Source: Streptomyces sp. NBC_01549 | GTDB taxonomy: Bacteria; Actinomycetota; Actinomycetes; Streptomycetales; Streptomycetaceae | DNA length: 64,000 nt | Direction: 5' to 3' | Assembly (NCBI RefSeq): GCF_026339955.1 | Contig: NZ_JAPEPW010000001.1 | Location: 7,089,001 to 7,153,000, forward strand | Shown here: positions 15,997-24,802 of the stretch, piece after piece | Numbering within the stretch: position 1 is the first letter of the stretch | Layout of the letters: every line of letters starts with the position of its first letter | The notes under the pieces: model-generated | Seen by the model: only the letters and a program-made list of their open reading frames with translations | Database searches by the model: none | Told to the model about the DNA's origin: nothing | Program-made: the position numbers and the translations under genes

Positions 15997-18822
15997 TCAG
16001 GCCAGCTGCCGCCGCACCAGCTCGTGCAGCCGGCCGCCCGTGTCCGCGAGCAGGTGCGCGGGCGGGCCCTGCTGGGCGACCCGGCCGTCCTCCATCACGA
16101 TGACGCGGTCCGCGTCCATCACCGTGGACAGCCGGTGCGCGATCACGATCCGGGTGGCGTTGAGCGCCCGGGTGCTCTCGATGACCGTGCGCTGGGTCTC
16201 GTTGTCGAGCGCGCTGGTCGCCTCGTCGAAGAAGAGGATGCGCGGGCGGCGGATCAGCGCCTGGGCGATCATCAGGCGCTGGCGCTGGCCGCCGGAGATC
16301 GCCCCGCTGCCGGAGACGATGGTGTGCAGCCCCATCGGCATCCGCTTGATGTCCTCGGCCAGGCCCGCCATCTCCGCCGCCGCCATCGCCTCCTCGGGCG
16401 TGTACGGCTCGGTGCCGCAGATGCAGTCCAGGATCGAGCCGGTGAACGGCTGCGCGTGCTGGAGCACCACACCGCACTGACGGCGTACGGCGGACTGGTC
16501 GAGCGCCCCCAGATCCTGGCCGTCGTAGAGCACACTGCCCGAGACCGGCTTGTCGAAGCCGATGAGCAGCCGCAACAGCGTGGACTTTCCGCAGCCGCTG
16601 GGGCCGACGATCGCCACGAACTCGCCGGGCTTGATGTCGAACGACACGTCGTCCAGGACCAGCGGGCCGTCGTCGGTGTACCGGAAGGACAGCCGCCGGG
16701 CCTCGATCGCGCCGGACAGCACCCCGGGGCGGGTGCTCGCGACCCGCACCTCCGGCGTGGCGTCGAGCACCGGCTTGATCTCCTCGAACATCGGCAGCGC
16801 GGCCGCCGCCGACACGAACGCGCCGGTCACCTGGGTGACCGAGGTCAGCAGCATCGTCATCGACGTGCTGAAGGTCAGGAAGTCGGCGGCCGACAGCGAG
16901 CCGCGGGCCGGACCCGCGAGCAGCATGAACATCAGCAGCGAGCACAGCGGCAGATACACCGCGCCCATCACCGTCGTGAGGTTCTTGATGCGGCCGACCT
17001 TCTGCTGGAGCTCACGGCTGCGCGCGAACTCGCCCGCCCAGGCGGCGTACGCGTAGTTCTCGGCCGCCGCCACCCGCAGCTTGGGCAGGCCGCGCAGGGT
17101 CTGGAACGCCTGGTTGTTCAGCTTGTTGCTGAGCACGACCAGGCGGCGCTGCCACCGCACCTGCCACAGGCCGAGCCCGAGGAACGCGGCCGCGATGACG
17201 ACCAGCATGCCGATCGCGGCGAGCGCCAGGGGCACGCTGTACCAAAGGAGCAGCCCCAGGTTCATCGCGCCGACCGTGGCCGCCTGTGCGAGCGTCGGTC
17301 CGACGCCCGCGAGGAGGCGGCGGATCGCGCTGATACCCATGGCGGCGCTGGCCAGCTCACCGGTCGAGCGGGACGTGAAGAACTTCGTGGGCAGCCTCAG
17401 CAGCCGGTCCCACACGGCCGGTTGGAGGGTCGCCTCGATCCGCCCCTCCATCCGCAGCAGCGTGAGGTTCTGCAGCAGCATGAACGCCGCCGACACGATG
17501 CTGGTGACCATGATGGCCAGACAGACCTGCACGATCAGGCCGTGCTGCGCCTTGGGCACGTATTCGCCGAGCACCTTGCCGGTGGCGATCGGCACCAGCG
17601 CGCCGATCGCGACGGTGACGAGACCGCTGATCGCGAGGTTGCGCAGATCGCCGCCCGTGCCCTGGAGGCAGAACCGCAGCAGCCGCAGCGGGCTCATCTT
17701 CCGCTCGGGCAGCGGACGGTAGAACATCACGGCCCGAGGCTCGAACTCCGGCGCGTTGGCCTTCTCGACCGGGGTCTCCCGCCCCGACGACGGCTGTACG
17801 GCCACGTATCCGCCGCGCCGCCACAGCAGCGCGACCGGGGAGCCCGACACGGCACGGTGGCCCACCAGCGGGCCGATGTTGTCGCGCCACCAGCGCCCGT
17901 CGAGGCGTACGGCACGGGTGCGGACACGCGAGGCGAGCGCGATCCGCTCCACCGGGTCCAGCCGGTCGCTCTCCGTGCCGCTCTGCGCCGACTCCGCGAG
18001 GGTGATCCCGCAGGCGCGGGCGACCAGCTTGCAGGCCGCGTACGTGGCATCCGCGTCGGCCGCCGTCGGGCGCTTCGACGACTTGCCGATCGACGCCAGC
18101 AGGGTCCGGTCGGCCTGGGCGCGGACCGCCTCGCCCGCCTTGATGCCCGCCGCCGTACGGTCCTCGTGGCTGGCCTCCAACTGCTCGATCCAGCGGTCGA
18201 GCGTGGACAGCAGCCGGTGCTGCTGGCTGACCATGCCCTGCCAGACACCGGAGTCCATCAGCAGGTCGGCCGCCGCTTCCGCGCCGTACAGGGAGCCGTA
18301 CTGGACGCTCCCGGGCGGCACCTGCATCCAGAAGACGTCGTCGTCGGTGAGCGCGGCGGCGTTCTCCGTGGCCATCGGGGCCTGGAAGAGGATGGAGAGG
18401 CTGCGACCGACGCCGAGGGCGAGGGCGTACTCCAGTGGGCTCGACGTCGGCGGTACGTACTGGGCGTTGCCGTACTCGTCGTAGGACCAGGTCTGGGTGT
18501 CGACGGGCTGGTACAGCTCGCGCAGCACGATCCGGCGCACCACACAGTCCCGCAACGGCCGCCCCACGAGCGTGTGCTGGGGCCCGACGACCGGGCCGAG
18601 CAGCAGGGAGCCGGCTTCGAGGCGGCCGAGGTGGTGCCAGTGGCCCTGCTGGATGGCGTCGACCGCGAACAGGTCCATGGCGCCCGCCGCCACCAGCCAC
18701 AGGACCTGCGGTCCTTCCAGATCGAGGCGGCCGAGGCCGGAGCAGTCGACCGGCGTACCCATGCCGCCGAGCGCGCCGAGAACGAGGTCTCCTTCGCGTG
18801 CGCCCTCGTGAACCGTGGTCAT
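15997..18822 (-). CDS. NHLP bacteriocin-export ABC transporter, permease/ATPase subunit
   Basis: A 941-residue ABC half-transporter with a long extra N-terminal region. Residues about 1-320 are a soluble domain seen in the NHLM permease/ATPase family; about 350-650 form the six-helix membrane domain (KMSPLRLLRFCL... to FLTFSTSMTMLL); about 700-941 the ATPase with GPSGCGKST (Walker A), ISGGQRQR (signature) and ILFFDEATSALD (Walker B). It has no C39 peptidase domain, so it should pair with the next-upstream peptidase-ABC protein as a heterodimer. ATG at 18822 begins one base after the upstream stop. Last gene of the peptide-export operon. Confidence 0.92.
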   Translation of the reverse strand: MTTVHEGAREGDLVLGALGGMGTPVDCSGLGRLDLEGPQVLWLVAAGAMDLFAVDAIQQGHWHHLGRLEAGSLLLGPVVGPQHTLVGRPLRDCVVRRIVLRELYQPVDTQTWSYDEYGNAQYVPPTSSPLEYALALGVGRSLSILFQAPMATENAAALTDDDVFWMQVPPGSVQYGSLYGAEAAADLLMDSGVWQGMVSQQHRLLSTLDRWIEQLEASHEDRTAAGIKAGEAVRAQADRTLLASIGKSSKRPTAADADATYAACKLVARACGITLAESAQSGTESDRLDPVERIALASRVRTRAVRLDGRWWRDNIGPLVGHRAVSGSPVALLWRRGGYVAVQPSSGRETPVEKANAPEFEPRAVMFYRPLPERKMSPLRLLRFCLQGTGGDLRNLAISGLVTVAIGALVPIATGKVLGEYVPKAQHGLIVQVCLAIMVTSIVSAAFMLLQNLTLLRMEGRIEATLQPAVWDRLLRLPTKFFTSRSTGELASAAMGISAIRRLLAGVGPTLAQAATVGAMNLGLLLWYSVPLALAAIGMLVVIAAAFLGLGLWQVRWQRRLVVLSNKLNNQAFQTLRGLPKLRVAAAENYAYAAWAGEFARSRELQQKVGRIKNLTTVMGAVYLPLCSLLMFMLLAGPARGSLSAADFLTFSTSMTMLLTSVTQVTGAFVSAAAALPMFEEIKPVLDATPEVRVASTRPGVLSGAIEARRLSFRYTDDGPLVLDDVSFDIKPGEFVAIVGPSGCGKSTLLRLLIGFDKPVSGSVLYDGQDLGALDQSAVRRQCGVVLQHAQPFTGSILDCICGTEPYTPEEAMAAAEMAGLAEDIKRMPMGLHTIVSGSGAISGGQRQRLMIAQALIRRPRILFFDEATSALDNETQRTVIESTRALNATRIVIAHRLSTVMDADRVIVMEDGRVAQQGPPAHLLADTGGRLHELVRRQLA

Positions 18823-18823
18823 C

Positions 18824-21046
18824 TCATCGCTCCTTGACCAGCTCGGCGTAGGGACCGCCGGCCGCCACCAGGGCGTCGTGCCGCCCGCGTTCCACGATCG
18901 TGCCGTGCTGGAGCACGACGATCTCGTCACTGTCGCGCACGGTGCTGAGCCGGTGCGCGATCACCACACAGGCGCAGCCGCGCTTGCGCAGGTTGTCGAT
19001 GACGGTCTGCTCGGTTTCGGCGTCCAGCGCGCTGGTCACCTCGTCGAGGACCAGGATGCTGGGCCTGCGCACCAACGCCCGTGCGATCTCCAGGCGTTGA
19101 CGCTGGCCACCGGAGAAGTTGCGGCCGTCCTGCTCGACCCGGCTGTGGATGCCACCGGGGCGACGCGTGATCACGTCGTACAGCGCCGCGTCCTCCAGCG
19201 CCGCGACGACGGCGTCGTCCGGGATCGACGGATCCCACAGCGCCACGTTGTCGCGAACCGTCCCCTCGAAGAGGAACACGTCCTGGTCGACGAAGGAGAC
19301 GGAGGCGGCGAGCGCGCCGCGCGGGATGTCCTCCAGCCGCTGACCGTCGATGCGGATGGTGCCCTCCCACGGGGCGTACAGGCCCGAGATCAGCCTGGAG
19401 ACCGTGGACTTCCCGCTGCCCGAGCCGCCGACCAGCGCGACCTGCTGGCCCGGGCCGACCGTCAGCGAGAAACCGGTCAGCAGGGGCTTGTCGAGCGGGC
19501 TGTAGCCGAACGTGATGTTCTCCAGCTCGACATGGCCCTGCAGCCGGCGGGTGGACTCGCCACTGCCCGAGCGGGCGTAGAGCGGGTCGGTCTGGAAGTT
19601 CTCGACGTCCTTGAGACGGGCCACGTCGGCGGCGAAGTCCTGGATGCGGCCCGCCACACCGTTGAGCCGGGTGAGCGGCGCGGTGAAGCGGGTCACCAGG
19701 GCCTGGAAGGCGACCAGCAGACCGACCGAGATATGGCCCTCGACCGCCCGCATACCGCCGATCCAGAGAATCAGCGCGGAGTTGAGCGTGGCCAGGGTCG
19801 GTGCGACCACGCCCAGCCAGGCGCTGGGCACCCCGAGGCGCTGCTGCTCCTCCAGGGTGGTCGCGTGCTGGCCCGCCCACTTGCGGAAGTAGCCGTCCTC
19901 CCCGCCGGTCGCCTTCATCGTCTCGATCAACTGGAGGCCGGTGTAGGCGGTGTTGGTGAGGCGCGCGTTGTCGGCGCGCAGCTTCGCCGTACGGGTCGCG
20001 CGCAGCCGGATCACCACGCGCATCGCGACCACGTTGAGCAGCGCCACACCGATGCCCACGGCCGTGAGCTGCGGGTCGTACGTGTAGAGGAGTACCGCGT
20101 ACAGGACGACCACGACCGCGTCCACACCCGCCGCCGCGAGGTCGCGAGCCAGGGTCTCGGCCACCGCGTCGTTCGACTGGAGCCGCTGCACCAGGTCGGC
20201 CGGGCTGCGCTGGGAGAAGAAGGTGACGGGCAGCCGCAGCAGATGGCGCAGGAAGCGGGCGCTGGAGAGGGTGGAGGAGATGATCCGGCCGTGCAGCAGG
20301 TTCGCCTGCTGAAGCCAGGTCAGCACGACGGTCAGCGCCACACAGGCGCCCATCGACGCGAACAGCACGCCCAGCAGCGAGGTCCGGCCGCCGATCAGGT
20401 ACGTGTCGATGTACGTCCGGCTCAGCGCGGGCACCGCCGCGCCGACCGCGACCAGCAGTAGGCTCGCCAGCACGGCGGCGGGCATCGTGCCCGAGGTGCC
20501 GCGCAGCCGGGCCGGCATGGCGCCCAGGACGCCCGGTTTGCGGCCGCCCTTGCGGAAGTCGGGCCCGGGCTCCATGACCAGCACCACGCCCGTGAAGCTG
20601 GTGTCGAAGTCCTCCATCGGCACGAAACGGCGGCCCTTGCCGGGGTCGTTGATGTGCACGCCGCGCCGTCCGAAGCGGCGGCCCATGCCGTCGTAGACGA
20701 CGTAGTGGTTGAACTCCCAGAACAGGATCGCGGGCGCCTGCACCTCGGCGAGCGCGGCCGTGTCCATCTGCATGCCCTTGGCCGTGAGGCCGTAACTGCG
20801 CGCCGCCTTCAGGAGGTTGCTGGCCCGGGAGCCGTCCCGGGAGACACCGCACGCGATGCGCAGCTCTTCGAGGGGGATGTGCCGGCCGTAGTGGCCGAGC
20901 ACCATGGCGAGGGAGGCGGCGCCGCACTCCACGGCCTCCATCTGGAGGACGGTGGGGGTGCGGACCGTCTTTCCCGTCGCCTTGGGGACGGTGCGCTTGG
21001 GCGGCGCGGCGCGGCGTCTGCTCCGGGTGTCTGGTGCGGTGGTCAC
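18824..21046 (-). CDS. NHLP bacteriocin-export peptidase/permease/ATPase (C39 ABC)
   Basis: A 740-residue ABC exporter with an N-terminal C39 cysteine peptidase that should cut the precursor after its double glycine. Catalytic Cys41 lies in LQMEAVECGAASL, His114 in FWEFNHYVVYDG and Asp134 in HINDPGKG. The membrane domain spans about 185-470 and the ATPase about 505-740, with Walker A GGSGSGKST at 540-548, FSGGQRQR and ILVLDEVTSALD. GTG at 21046 overlaps the hlyD-like stop by GTGA; the longer upstream frame is rejected. Acts at the membrane with the 941-residue partner and the HlyD-like protein. Confidence 0.94.
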   Translation of the reverse strand: MTTAPDTRSRRRAAPPKRTVPKATGKTVRTPTVLQMEAVECGAASLAMVLGHYGRHIPLEELRIACGVSRDGSRASNLLKAARSYGLTAKGMQMDTAALAEVQAPAILFWEFNHYVVYDGMGRRFGRRGVHINDPGKGRRFVPMEDFDTSFTGVVLVMEPGPDFRKGGRKPGVLGAMPARLRGTSGTMPAAVLASLLLVAVGAAVPALSRTYIDTYLIGGRTSLLGVLFASMGACVALTVVLTWLQQANLLHGRIISSTLSSARFLRHLLRLPVTFFSQRSPADLVQRLQSNDAVAETLARDLAAAGVDAVVVVLYAVLLYTYDPQLTAVGIGVALLNVVAMRVVIRLRATRTAKLRADNARLTNTAYTGLQLIETMKATGGEDGYFRKWAGQHATTLEEQQRLGVPSAWLGVVAPTLATLNSALILWIGGMRAVEGHISVGLLVAFQALVTRFTAPLTRLNGVAGRIQDFAADVARLKDVENFQTDPLYARSGSGESTRRLQGHVELENITFGYSPLDKPLLTGFSLTVGPGQQVALVGGSGSGKSTVSRLISGLYAPWEGTIRIDGQRLEDIPRGALAASVSFVDQDVFLFEGTVRDNVALWDPSIPDDAVVAALEDAALYDVITRRPGGIHSRVEQDGRNFSGGQRQRLEIARALVRRPSILVLDEVTSALDAETEQTVIDNLRKRGCACVVIAHRLSTVRDSDEIVVLQHGTIVERGRHDALVAAGGPYAELVKER

Positions 21047-21852
21047 GGCAGGAGCCAATCGACGGGGCGCTGATCGGCCAGGCGGATCGAACCCGTGGCC
21101 AGAGTCATGGAGGTGAGCGCGAACGGCGGCCCGTCCGCCGAGGACCACTTCAGACCGCTCTTCGTCGCGGCGGAGCGGTCCAGACGGACCAGGACGGCCA
21201 CCGGCCGGCCCTTCTTGGTGAACTGCTCGCCCAGTTGGCTGTCACCGAGGAAGGAGGAGATCTGCTGGGAGGTCTCTACGCTCCTGCCGACCGCCTTCAC
21301 ATGCCCGCGCAGCACTCCGTACTGCTGGGTCGGCACCGACTGGACGGTGAGGTCGACCGCGGCGTTCGCGGGGATGGTGGCGGCGCTCTCGGCGGGCACG
21401 TACACCGTCGCGTAGAGCGGGTCATCGGCGTGGGCGACCTTCTCCACGGCGGCGACGTTCGCACCGGTCGAGATGATCGCGCCGATGGTGGCGGCGAGCG
21501 CGGTGACGCGGCCCGCGGCGACCGTGCGGACGACGGTCGTGCCGCCCTGCGCTGTACGGACCTTGAGCACAGGCGCGTTCGCGGGCAGTCGCTCACCCTC
21601 CTGGGCGACGACCTCGGTGACCTGCCCGGCGACGGGGCTCTGCAGGACGTAACTGCCCTCGCCGTGAGTGAGGACGGCGGGCGCGCTCACGGTGGACGCC
21701 ACCGTGCCCGTGACAGCCCAGACGGACGCCGCCGCCATGACGGCCACCGTCACCGACAGGGCGAGCCAGCCCTGGGGGCGTGCGAAACGGACCGGAAGGT
21801 CGAGCTCTTCGGGCGACTGCAGCTTGGCGAGGGCCTGTTGGCGGAACTGCAC
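21043..21852 (-). CDS. HlyD-like membrane-fusion/secretion protein of NHLP system
   Basis: A 269-residue periplasm-facing adaptor. A short cytoplasmic N-terminus is followed by one membrane helix (GWLALSVTVAVMAAASVWAV, about residues 28-47) and a biotinyl-lipoyl-like half-motif LQSPVAGQVTEVVAQEGERL. In Gram-positive NHLM systems this protein helps the ABC pair pass the peptide across the wall. GTG start with GAGGGAAG upstream. Translationally coupled to the peptidase-ABC gene (GTGA) and separated from the precursor gene by a strong hairpin. Confidence 0.9.
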   Translation of the reverse strand: MQFRQQALAKLQSPEELDLPVRFARPQGWLALSVTVAVMAAASVWAVTGTVASTVSAPAVLTHGEGSYVLQSPVAGQVTEVVAQEGERLPANAPVLKVRTAQGGTTVVRTVAAGRVTALAATIGAIISTGANVAAVEKVAHADDPLYATVYVPAESAATIPANAAVDLTVQSVPTQQYGVLRGHVKAVGRSVETSQQISSFLGDSQLGEQFTKKGRPVAVLVRLDRSAATKSGLKWSSADGPPFALTSMTLATGSIRLADQRPVDWLLP

Positions 21853-21896
21853 GGGACTTCCCTCACCTGTTCGAGAGGTTTACGGCATCCGAGAGG

Positions 21897-21923
21897 TCCC
21901 GGAACCGGGGGGTGGTTCCGGGA
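21897..21923 (-). terminator. Hairpin between precursor gene and export genes (attenuator)
   Basis: TCCCGGAACC and GGTTCCGGGA form a perfect 10-bp stem with the 7-nt loop. It lies 22 bp after the precursor stop and 45 bp before the hlyD-like start. In bacteriocin operons a leaky hairpin here gives much more precursor mRNA than transporter mRNA; that role is inferred from position. Confidence 0.65.
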
Positions 21924-21944
21924 CTCAACGGCACTGAAACGCGA

Positions 21945-22160
21945 TCAGAGACCGGCGACCAGGCCCGTGACCGGGGCGGTGTTCAGACCGGTGACACCCT
22001 CGACGGTGCCGACGGCCGTGTTCACCAGGCCGGAGACCGGGGCAACGCCGTCGACCAGGCCGGAGACGGTGCCAACGGCGTTCAGCGACAGGCCGCCGGA
22101 GACGTTGTCGAGGTCGGCGTCCGAGATCTCGGCGGTCTCAACACGGGGGGTGGAGTTCAT
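21945..22160 (-). CDS. Double-glycine leader peptide precursor, Cys-free repeat core
   Basis: A 71-residue precursor. Residues 1-23 (ending ISDADLDNVSGG) are a typical double-glycine leader; cleavage after Gly23 would release a 48-residue core. The core has no Cys, Trp, Tyr, Phe, Lys or Arg and is built from degenerate 8-11-residue units starting V-x-G: VSGLVDGVAP, VSGLVNTAVGT, VEGVTGLNTAP, VTGLVAGL. ATG at 22160 has GAAGGGAAG about 7 nt before it; the upstream ATG at 22190 has none. It heads the operon with the NHLP exporters, so export is strongly implied. Databases may label such peptides type A2 lantipeptide, but no Cys and no lanthionine synthetase are present here. Activity unknown. Confidence 0.85.
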   Translation of the reverse strand: MNSTPRVETAEISDADLDNVSGGLSLNAVGTVSGLVDGVAPVSGLVNTAVGTVEGVTGLNTAPVTGLVAGL

Positions 22161-22665
22161 GATGGAACTTCCCTTCGTATGGATATTCATAAGGGGGAGA
22201 GCGGCCCCCCTCTGGGGACAGATGACGGCCGCCACCGCGGGGCGCGGCACCCGATTCCGGGAGCCGTGCGGCGCCCGTTGCCGGGAGCCTTGCTGCGACC
22301 TCCGCGGTGCAACGGATCAAAGCACGCTCGCGGCACACGCATCCAATCAACCAGGGCTCTCACCTGCGAACTTGAGCACGGCGGGGGCTCAACCGTGCAG
22401 GTGTGCGCACGCCTCGGGAGCCAGTTCTTCACATGCTGCACGGCATTGTTCCGTCCCCGCGCTTGCCGCCCCGCGGCCGAAAGGGACACTCCCACCGCAA
22501 TGGCGCGGAGGGGGGCGCGCGACTGTGTAGATCCGCTGTCCACCGTGACGCGCCTGCGTATTCGATGTGCAGATTCCCTGAAGCCGCGATTCCGTTCCAG
22601 TCGAGGGACGGACCGTCACCGTTCGGTGGCGGAACGTGTCGTCCGGGTCCGTTGTCGCCCCGGAC
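22161..22665. other. 505-bp gap upstream of precursor gene
   Basis: No convincing gene on either strand. It must hold the promoter of the export operon (reading leftward). A G-run/C-run hairpin (AGGGGG at 22192, CCCCCT at 22206) lies about 32-50 bp before the precursor start, and CCGGGAGCC occurs twice (22258 and 22279). A 76-codon minus-strand frame at 22389-22619 has no ribosome site and is not called. Confidence 0.4.
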
Positions 22666-23088
22666 TCAGCCCAGGAGCGCGTACACGGTGCTCGCGCGCG
22701 CCGCGATCTCCCCGGAGCCGTCGGCGGTCATCGTGATGTCGGCGAAGGCCATCCGGCGGCCCAACTTGGTGAGGACCGCCTCGATGAACACGTCCGCCTC
22801 CGTCACCGCGCGCTGGAAGCTGGTGGACTGCTGAACCGTCGTCATGGGGACGAAGGCGCCGCGCGCGGCCGACACCGCGATCACGGTCGCCGTGTCGGCC
22901 GCCGCCATCAGCGCCTGCCCCGACAGGGAGCCACCCTCCCGCGAGAGCCGCGCGGACCAGGGCAGCCGCAGCACCGCACGGCCCTCACCCAACTCCGCCA
23001 CCGACAGGCCCAGATCGAGCACCCAGGGAGCGAAGTGCGAGGAGAGGATCTTGTCGGCTTCGGCGAGGTTCAGAGTCATACGGGGCAT
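22666..23088 (-). CDS. PaaI-family hot-dog thioesterase
   Basis: A 140-residue hot-dog-fold acyl-CoA thioesterase-like protein. The core GGSLSGQALMAAADTATVIAV and FVPMTTVQQSTSFQRAV match the PaaI/YdiI-type active-site helix and strand. It probably hydrolyses aromatic or acyl-CoA thioesters; substrate unknown. ATG at 23088 with GGGGA about 5 nt upstream is chosen over ATG at 23079. It lies upstream of and in the same direction as the peptide-export operon but 505 bp away, so co-transcription is not implied. Confidence 0.88.
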   Translation of the reverse strand: MPRMTLNLAEADKILSSHFAPWVLDLGLSVAELGEGRAVLRLPWSARLSREGGSLSGQALMAAADTATVIAVSAARGAFVPMTTVQQSTSFQRAVTEADVFIEAVLTKLGRRMAFADITMTADGSGEIAARASTVYALLG

Positions 23089-23275
23089 TGTTCCCCGCTC
23101 ACTCGGCGTAAAGGCCCGATTGCCTCGTAATCCATGTCTTTGGCCGAACCAACTCTTCTCTTTTTTAAACGCAGTTGAACAACCCTCGGGGCTCACGCGT
23201 ATCAACAGGCATCCAGGCGCCCCCCAGTCAGCCGCCGGACGGTGGCCTCGACCCCGTCCCCAGGAGGTCAAAGAG

Positions 23276-24640
23276 TTGAGTCACAAAAGGATTCCCAAGC
23301 GCAAGGCCGCGATCGCTGTTGGAGGCGTTGCGGCGCTCGGAGCGGCGGCTCTGCTGCTGCCCAACGCCAACGCCTCGCAGACCGACGCGAAGGACGCCGC
23401 TCCCAAGGTGCTGAAGTCCGCGGACGCCTCGGACCTGGCTTCGCTCATCGCCTCCCAGATCGGTGAGGCCTTCGGAGGCGCGTACTACGACGCCTCGAAG
23501 CAGCAGGTCATCATCAATATCGTCGGCAACAACAGTAATGTGGTCAACGAGATCAAGAAGGCTGGCGCCGTTCCCCGCAGCGTCGACAACAGCATGTCCA
23601 AGCTGACGACCGCGGCCAAGACGCTCAAGACCGACGCGACCATCCCCGGCACCGCCTGGTCCATCGACCCCAAGACGAACCAGGTCCAGGTCACCGCCGA
23701 CAGCACCGTCACGGGTGCGAAGTGGGCCAAGCTGACGTCGACCGTCGACTCTCTCGGTTCAGGTGTCGCCACGGTCAAGAAGTCCGCCGGTACGTTCAAG
23801 ACGTTCGTGTCGGGCGGTGACGCCATCTTCGCCCAGACGGATGCCGGCGGCGTCCGCTGCTCCCTCGGCTTCAATGTCACAGCGAGTGATGGTGCCCCCG
23901 CCTTCCTGACCGCCGGGCACTGCGGTGTCGCGGCCAAGCAGTGGTCGGACTCGCAGGACGGCCAGCCGATCGCGACCGTCGACCAGGCCACCTTCCCCGG
24001 TGCCGGCGACTTCTCCCTCGTGAAGTACGACGACCCCAACACGCAGACGGCGAGCGAGGTGAACGTCGGCAACGGGAAGACCGTCCAGATCACGCAGGCG
24101 GCGGACGCCACGGTCGGTCAGCAGGTCCTCCGGATGGGAAGCACCACCGGTCTGCACGACGGCTCGGTCACCGGTCTCGACGCCACGGTCAACTTCCAGA
24201 GCGAGACCGACCCCAACGGCGTGGACACCGTCACCGGTCTCATACAGACCGATGTGTGCGCCGAGGCGGGTGACAGCGGCGGCTCCCTGTTCACGCAGGA
24301 CGGCAGCGCGATCGGCCTGACCTCCGGCGGCAGCGGTGACTGCACCGTCGGCGGCGAGACCTTCTTCCAGCCCGTGACCGCCGCGCTCCAGGCGACCGGC
24401 GCGACGCTCGGCGCCGGCGATGCGGGTGCCGGTGACGCGAGCGCCGCGGCGACCGACCCGGCCGCGACCGACCCCGCGGCCACCGACCCCGCGGCCACCG
24501 ACCCGGCGGCGACCGACCCCGCGGCCACGGACCCGGCGGCGACCGACGACCCGGCCGCGGGCGACCAGTCCGGGACCGGCGACGAGCAGCCCAGCACCGG
24601 TATGGACGCCGGCTCCGGCCTGGTGACCAGCACCCCGTGA
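23276..24640 (+). CDS. Secreted streptogrisin-type serine protease (S1E) with DPAAT tail
   Basis: A 454-residue prepro-protease. A Sec signal (KAAIAVGGVAALGAAALLL, to about residue 33) is followed by a propeptide (about 34-176) and a chymotrypsin-fold domain starting FVSGGDAIF. The catalytic triad is His215 (TAGHCG), Asp245 (GDFSLVKY) and Ser334 (GDSGGS). Disulfides are expected for Cys195-Cys216 and Cys328-Cys356. The C-terminus is unusual: about 37 residues of tandem DPAAT followed by an acidic Gly/Ser-rich tail, with no LPXTG or second domain. TTG at 23276 has AGGAGG 8 nt upstream. The propeptide should act as folding chaperone and inhibitor. Confidence 0.94.
   Translation: MSHKRIPKRKAAIAVGGVAALGAAALLLPNANASQTDAKDAAPKVLKSADASDLASLIASQIGEAFGGAYYDASKQQVIINIVGNNSNVVNEIKKAGAVPRSVDNSMSKLTTAAKTLKTDATIPGTAWSIDPKTNQVQVTADSTVTGAKWAKLTSTVDSLGSGVATVKKSAGTFKTFVSGGDAIFAQTDAGGVRCSLGFNVTASDGAPAFLTAGHCGVAAKQWSDSQDGQPIATVDQATFPGAGDFSLVKYDDPNTQTASEVNVGNGKTVQITQAADATVGQQVLRMGSTTGLHDGSVTGLDATVNFQSETDPNGVDTVTGLIQTDVCAEAGDSGGSLFTQDGSAIGLTSGGSGDCTVGGETFFQPVTAALQATGATLGAGDAGAGDASAAATDPAATDPAATDPAATDPAATDPAATDPAATDDPAAGDQSGTGDEQPSTGMDAGSGLVTSTP
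24449..24560 (+). repeat. Tandem 15-bp repeat encoding DPAAT units
   Basis: About seven copies of a 15-bp unit (consensus GACCCGGCGGCGACC with C/G silent changes) at the end of the protease gene. Units vary at third positions only, so the protein repeat is conserved while the DNA has drifted. Copy number is likely to vary between strains by slippage. Confidence 0.85.
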
Positions 24641-24699
24641 CACCGGTGACCACGAGCCACTGACCCGGCCGTGCCGACACGGCCCGGTCGGCAGTGGAA

Positions 24700-24731
24700 G
24701 GGTCCGGCCCTCCGGCGGGAGGGCCGGACCC
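24700..24731 (+). terminator. Strong 14-bp stem terminator after protease gene
   Basis: Arms 24700-24713 and 24718-24731 (GGGTCCGGCCCTCC and its complement) pair perfectly around a 4-nt loop. It lies 60 bp after the protease stop and between two convergent genes, so it can serve both directions. The rest of 24641-24802 shows a second smaller hairpin GGACCCCGCGGGGTCC near 24765. Confidence 0.8.
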
Positions 24732-24802
24732 CACCGCGTTCCGGCACTGCTCGCGAGAGCGCCGGACCCCGCGGGGTCCCGATTACCGCTCAGTGATACC
24801 TC

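Noticed and set aside
15550..18837. 1095-codon plus-strand open frame opposite the NHLP ABC gene
   Set aside because: Arg/Ala/Gly/Pro-rich shadow of the GC-rich minus-strand ABC gene; no ribosome site and no domain pattern.
21945..22160. Calling the precursor a lanthipeptide
   Set aside because: Core has no Cys and no lanthionine synthetase gene is near; only the leader and exporter are bacteriocin-like.
22389..22619. 76-codon Cys-containing minus-strand ORF as a second precursor peptide
   Set aside because: No ribosome site, no double-glycine leader; composition like random GC-rich sequence.
24449..24560. CRISPR-like direct repeats
   Set aside because: Repeats are contiguous 15-bp coding units without spacers.
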